Below, piece by piece: positions 61,526 through 64,000 of a stretch of DNA of 64,000 bases. The DNA is from Agarivorans sp. Toyoura001. Lineage in GTDB: Bacteria > Pseudomonadota > Gammaproteobacteria > Enterobacterales > Celerinatantimonadaceae. Location: contig NZ_BJEQ01000003.1 in NCBI RefSeq assembly GCF_005405585.1, positions 1-64,000 on the forward strand, in the 5' to 3' direction. Below the pieces are notes generated by a model. It worked only from the letters and a program-made list of their open reading frames with translations, was not told the origin of the DNA and searched no databases. Both the position numbers and the translations under genes were made by a program. Positions within the stretch are counted from its first letter, which is position 1, and each line of letters begins with the position of its first letter.

Positions 61526-62857
61526 TTGAACCGCTCTGCCGAAGATTTAGTCAGCTGGTTTCGCCAGTCGGCTCCTTACATAAACGCTCATCGCGGTAAA
61601 ACCTTTGTAGTGATGTTAAGCGGGGAAGCTAGCACTAGCGCCAACTTTAATAACATTATTCAAGATATTGCCTTGCTCAAAACTCTTGGTGTGAAAATTG
61701 TCTTGGTGTGTGGCGCCCGCCCGCAAATAGACAGTTTAATCGAGGAGCACCACCACAGCTGCATGTTTGCTGGCGAGCAGCGGATCACCGATGAGCGCAG
61801 CTTAAACATCATTAAGCAAGCGGTCGGTCAAATCCAAATGGATATTGAAGCTCAGCTATCGATGGGCTTGGTTAACTCTCCTTTACATCAAGCCCATATC
61901 AACGTAGTTCGTGGCAATTTTGTAGTCGCGCAACCAATTGGTATTGAAGATGGCATTGATTTTCTTCATACCGGAAAAGTACGCCGCATTAACCACCAAA
62001 GTATTAAACGCCAACTGGACCATGGCGAAATAGTCATGGTGTCTCCATTAGGAGTATCGGTAACCGGCGAGCTATTTAACATTTGCTCGGAAGATATCAC
62101 CACCGAAATAGCGGTGTCTTTGAAAGCAGATAAAGTAATTTACTTCAGTCCCGAGCAAGGTATTCACAATGACAAAGGCCTGTTGATTAGCGAACTATTA
62201 CCTGATGCGGCCAACGAGCTAATGCGCTCAGAGCCTTTTTTACGTGATACCGACAAAGACACTCTGCGTTATTTGCGGGCGGCCATTCAATGCAGTGACC
62301 GAGGTATCGACCGCTGTCATTTGGTCAGTTACCAGCAAGACGGCGCGTTGCTAAAAGAGCTCTATACCCGTGACGGCAGTGGCACTCAGCTGGTGCAATA
62401 TAGTTATGAGCGAGTTAGAGAAGCGAGATTGGATGACATTAATGGCATCATTGAGCTGATTCGCCCGTTGGAAGAAGAAGGCATACTGGTAAGGCGCTCC
62501 CGCGAGTTACTAGAAATGGAAATTGAGCGATTTACCATTGTTGAGCGCGACGGCATGATCATTGGGTGTGCTGCATTGTACGCTTTCAATAATGAAAACG
62601 TTGGTGAGTTAGCGTGTTTAGTTAGTCATCCGCAATACCGCCAAGCGAGCCGGGGTGATCGACTACTTCAAGCCATTGTTAATCGAGCCCGTCAACAGGG
62701 TTTAGCAAAATTGTTTGTGCTCACAACTAAAAGTATTCATTGGTTCAGGGAGCGTGGTTTTAGCCCCGCTGATTTCGAAGACTTACCCACCGAGAAACAG
62801 GCTATTTATAACCTGCAGCGACGCTCTAAAATTTTAATTATGGATGTTGAGCGCTAA
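61526..62857 (+). CDS. argA: N-acetylglutamate synthase (amino-acid kinase plus GNAT)
   Basis: The 443-residue protein has an N-terminal amino-acid-kinase-fold domain (FVVMLSGEA, KIVLVCGARPQIDSLIEEHH near 55-80) and a C-terminal GNAT domain (LACLVSHPQYRQASRGDRLL near 368). This is classical ArgA, which acetylates glutamate in the first step of arginine synthesis and is inhibited by arginine through the kinase-like domain. TTG start at 61526 with GGAG seven bases upstream. It connects indirectly to the agmatine and putrescine genes through arginine. Confidence 0.95.
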   Translation: MNRSAEDLVSWFRQSAPYINAHRGKTFVVMLSGEASTSANFNNIIQDIALLKTLGVKIVLVCGARPQIDSLIEEHHHSCMFAGEQRITDERSLNIIKQAVGQIQMDIEAQLSMGLVNSPLHQAHINVVRGNFVVAQPIGIEDGIDFLHTGKVRRINHQSIKRQLDHGEIVMVSPLGVSVTGELFNICSEDITTEIAVSLKADKVIYFSPEQGIHNDKGLLISELLPDAANELMRSEPFLRDTDKDTLRYLRAAIQCSDRGIDRCHLVSYQQDGALLKELYTRDGSGTQLVQYSYERVREARLDDINGIIELIRPLEEEGILVRRSRELLEMEIERFTIVERDGMIIGCAALYAFNNENVGELACLVSHPQYRQASRGDRLLQAIVNRARQQGLAKLFVLTTKSIHWFRERGFSPADFEDLPTEKQAIYNLQRRSKILIMDVER

Positions 62858-62869
62858 CTCGCTGTCGGC

Positions 62870-62910
62870 CACTCACACTAAAAAGCCACTCCACTGTGAG
62901 TGTTTTTTTT
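62870..62910 (+). terminator. Terminator after argA
   Basis: CACTCACA (62870-62877) pairs with TGTGAGTG (62895-62902) with a 17-base loop, followed by eight T. It lies 13 bases after the stop. Confidence 0.75.
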
Positions 62911-62930
62911 ATGCTGAGTATATCTGTACA

Positions 62931-62962
62931 AAATAAAAAGCCAGCGCCATAAAGGCGCTGGC
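62931..62962 (-). terminator. Terminator of the porin gene
   Basis: GCCAGCGCC (62940-62948) pairs with GGCGCTGGC (62954-62962) over ATAAA, with a T-run on the minus strand (forward AAATAAAAA at 62931-62939). It lies about 70 bases past the porin stop. Confidence 0.88.
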
Positions 62963-63031
62963 AAAAGACAAACATACACAAGAAAATAAGGAACACGCTA
63001 AGTTAGGCGCTTAGCGTGTGTTATATCTGTC

Positions 63032-64000
63032 TTAGAAGTCGTAACGTGCTGCGAAGTGGAACTCGTTCTCAGCATTGTCGATGTTGTTGATTTGGTAAGC
63101 AGCAACGATACGCAATTGCTTAGTTAGGTCGTAACGGCCTTCAATTGTGTAGTAATCAACGTTGTCGTACTTAGCTCCGCCTTGTGGCTCAACTTCAGCT
63201 TTGTTCCACATCGCTTGCGCACGGAAGGTTTTAGTGAACTTGTAACCCGCTACTAGCTCGTAACCAGTGTGCTCGTTTTTAGCATCTGAACCGTGAAGTT
63301 TAAATGCTTTGTTGTTTTCGCCCATCGAGTAGTTAGCTGCTGCGTAAACGCCATTTGCGTCGTAGTTAACACCCAATAACGCTAGCTTGCTGTCTTTTGC
63401 TTCGCCATTGTTAGCAATGTTGTAACCCGCACCTAGACCAAGACCAAAATCAAAAGTGTAAGCTAAAGCAATACCGTAAGCAGAGTTGTCTGCGTCAACC
63501 GTTTGGTTGCCATCAGCATCTTCCATTTTTTGGTTGTCGTTAAACTTGTAAGAAGCGTGGATATCGAAACCGCTGAATTCACCCGCGTATTTAAGAACGC
63601 TGTCTGAACGGCCAATACCTTCTTCACGGCTAGAGCTGATGCCGATAGCAGAGTTACCGTATGGGTTAACGTAGCTTGAATCAGTCCAGTCAGCGACTAA
63701 CTCTAGAGCACCGTAGTTACGACCAAAGGTAACTTCACCGAAGTCGCCACCAAAACCAGCGTAAGCTAAACGCGCTTTAGTTGCTGAAGTGTTGTCACCT
63801 TCGCCGTTGTTTTCCATTTGTAGCTCGTAACGGCCTAAAGCATAGTTTGACGCGCCAATCATAGATTTAACTTTAGCGCCAAAACGTACGTATTGATCTG
63901 CACCAAAGTTATCAGACTTACCAGCGTCGTCACCAGCAGTGTAACCCGCGTAAATACGACCATATAGGTCTACAGCGTGTTTCTCGTCTTCGTATACTTT
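63032..64000 (-). CDS. Gram-negative trimeric porin, N-terminus beyond the window
   Basis: The frame is open from the right edge (323 codons visible) and ends in AARYDF, with the C-terminal Phe of outer-membrane barrels. Alternating beta-strands (VDLYGRIYAGYTAGDD, LAYAGFGGDFGEVTFGRNYG, ELVADWTDSSY) and the aromatic girdles match OmpC/OmpF/OmpU-type general porins. The GEVTFGRNYGALE region is the L3 constriction neighbourhood. It would let small hydrophilic solutes cross the outer membrane. Signal peptide and first strands lie outside the window. An internal ATG at 63862 is not the real start. Confidence 0.92.
   Translation of the reverse strand, partial: KVYEDEKHAVDLYGRIYAGYTAGDDAGKSDNFGADQYVRFGAKVKSMIGASNYALGRYELQMENNGEGDNTSATKARLAYAGFGGDFGEVTFGRNYGALELVADWTDSSYVNPYGNSAIGISSSREEGIGRSDSVLKYAGEFSGFDIHASYKFNDNQKMEDADGNQTVDADNSAYGIALAYTFDFGLGLGAGYNIANNGEAKDSKLALLGVNYDANGVYAAANYSMGENNKAFKLHGSDAKNEHTGYELVAGYKFTKTFRAQAMWNKAEVEPQGGAKYDNVDYYTIEGRYDLTKQLRIVAAYQINNIDNAENEFHFAARYDF

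Overview
The window looks like chromosomal DNA of a marine, polysaccharide-degrading gammaproteobacterium (Alteromonadales/Vibrionales type, possibly close to Agarivorans). This rests on the gene families: a lipoprotein pullulanase, secreted cellulase and alginate-lyase-like (PL14) proteins with carbohydrate-binding modules, YceH, ArgA, a classical trimeric porin, a hemerythrin-GGDEF protein, and an Arg-His-Pro tRNA cluster resembling the enterobacterial argX-hisR-leuT-proM locus. The species is inference; the families are read from the sequence.

Layout. 1-126: outer end of an IS3-type insertion sequence. 184-9420: housekeeping and accessory genes (Asp-box glycosidase-like protein, DUF3302/HlyD pair, YceH, hemerythrin-GGDEF diguanylate cyclase with a structured leader, FetB-like permease without its ATPase, a frameshifted PEP-mutase-family gene, FMN reductase with divergent LysR, DUF1287 protein). 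A 58-aa ORF at 9244-9420 sits behind a well-placed FNR-type promoter. 9623-12862: pullulanase. 13217-13484: MITE-like repeat. 13757-17486: cytosine permease, PucR-type regulator and cytosine deaminase. 17588-23175: three-gene secreted operon (GH5 cellulase, PL14-CBM6, CBM2-PL14-PL14). 23773-26956: SYLF protein, galactose mutarotase, small lipoprotein, periplasmic binding protein. 27158-28039: tRNA-Arg, -His and -Pro, the last flanked on both sides by eroded tRNA-Pro fragments. 28191-33309: CDGSH/glutamate-synthase fusion, DUF3291, GNAT, MATE, aldo/keto reductase.

33457-53471 is mainly a putrescine region: PuuB and PuuA on the minus strand; a second PuuA, a SpuC-type transaminase, a PotFGHI importer and PuuR on the plus strand; then agmatinase, a PuuC-type aldehyde dehydrogenase and a class I glutamine amidotransferase that may supply the missing gamma-glutamyl-GABA hydrolase. 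Together they would import or make putrescine and convert it to GABA or beyond. Two insertions interrupt this theme: a two-gene RND efflux system (43885-48104) and a small integron-like cassette cluster (49281-50445).

The cassette cluster is the most striking part. Two attC-like sites each follow closely after a minus-strand gene, with no integrase in view. One cassette encodes a HEPN/AbiU2-like protein (candidate anti-phage RNase), the other a two-helix membrane protein split by an in-frame stop. A 44-bp perfect palindrome lies just upstream. 53600-59369 is a complete tripartite RND operon, followed by an HDOD protein, a TetR regulator, ArgA and a porin that runs off the right edge.
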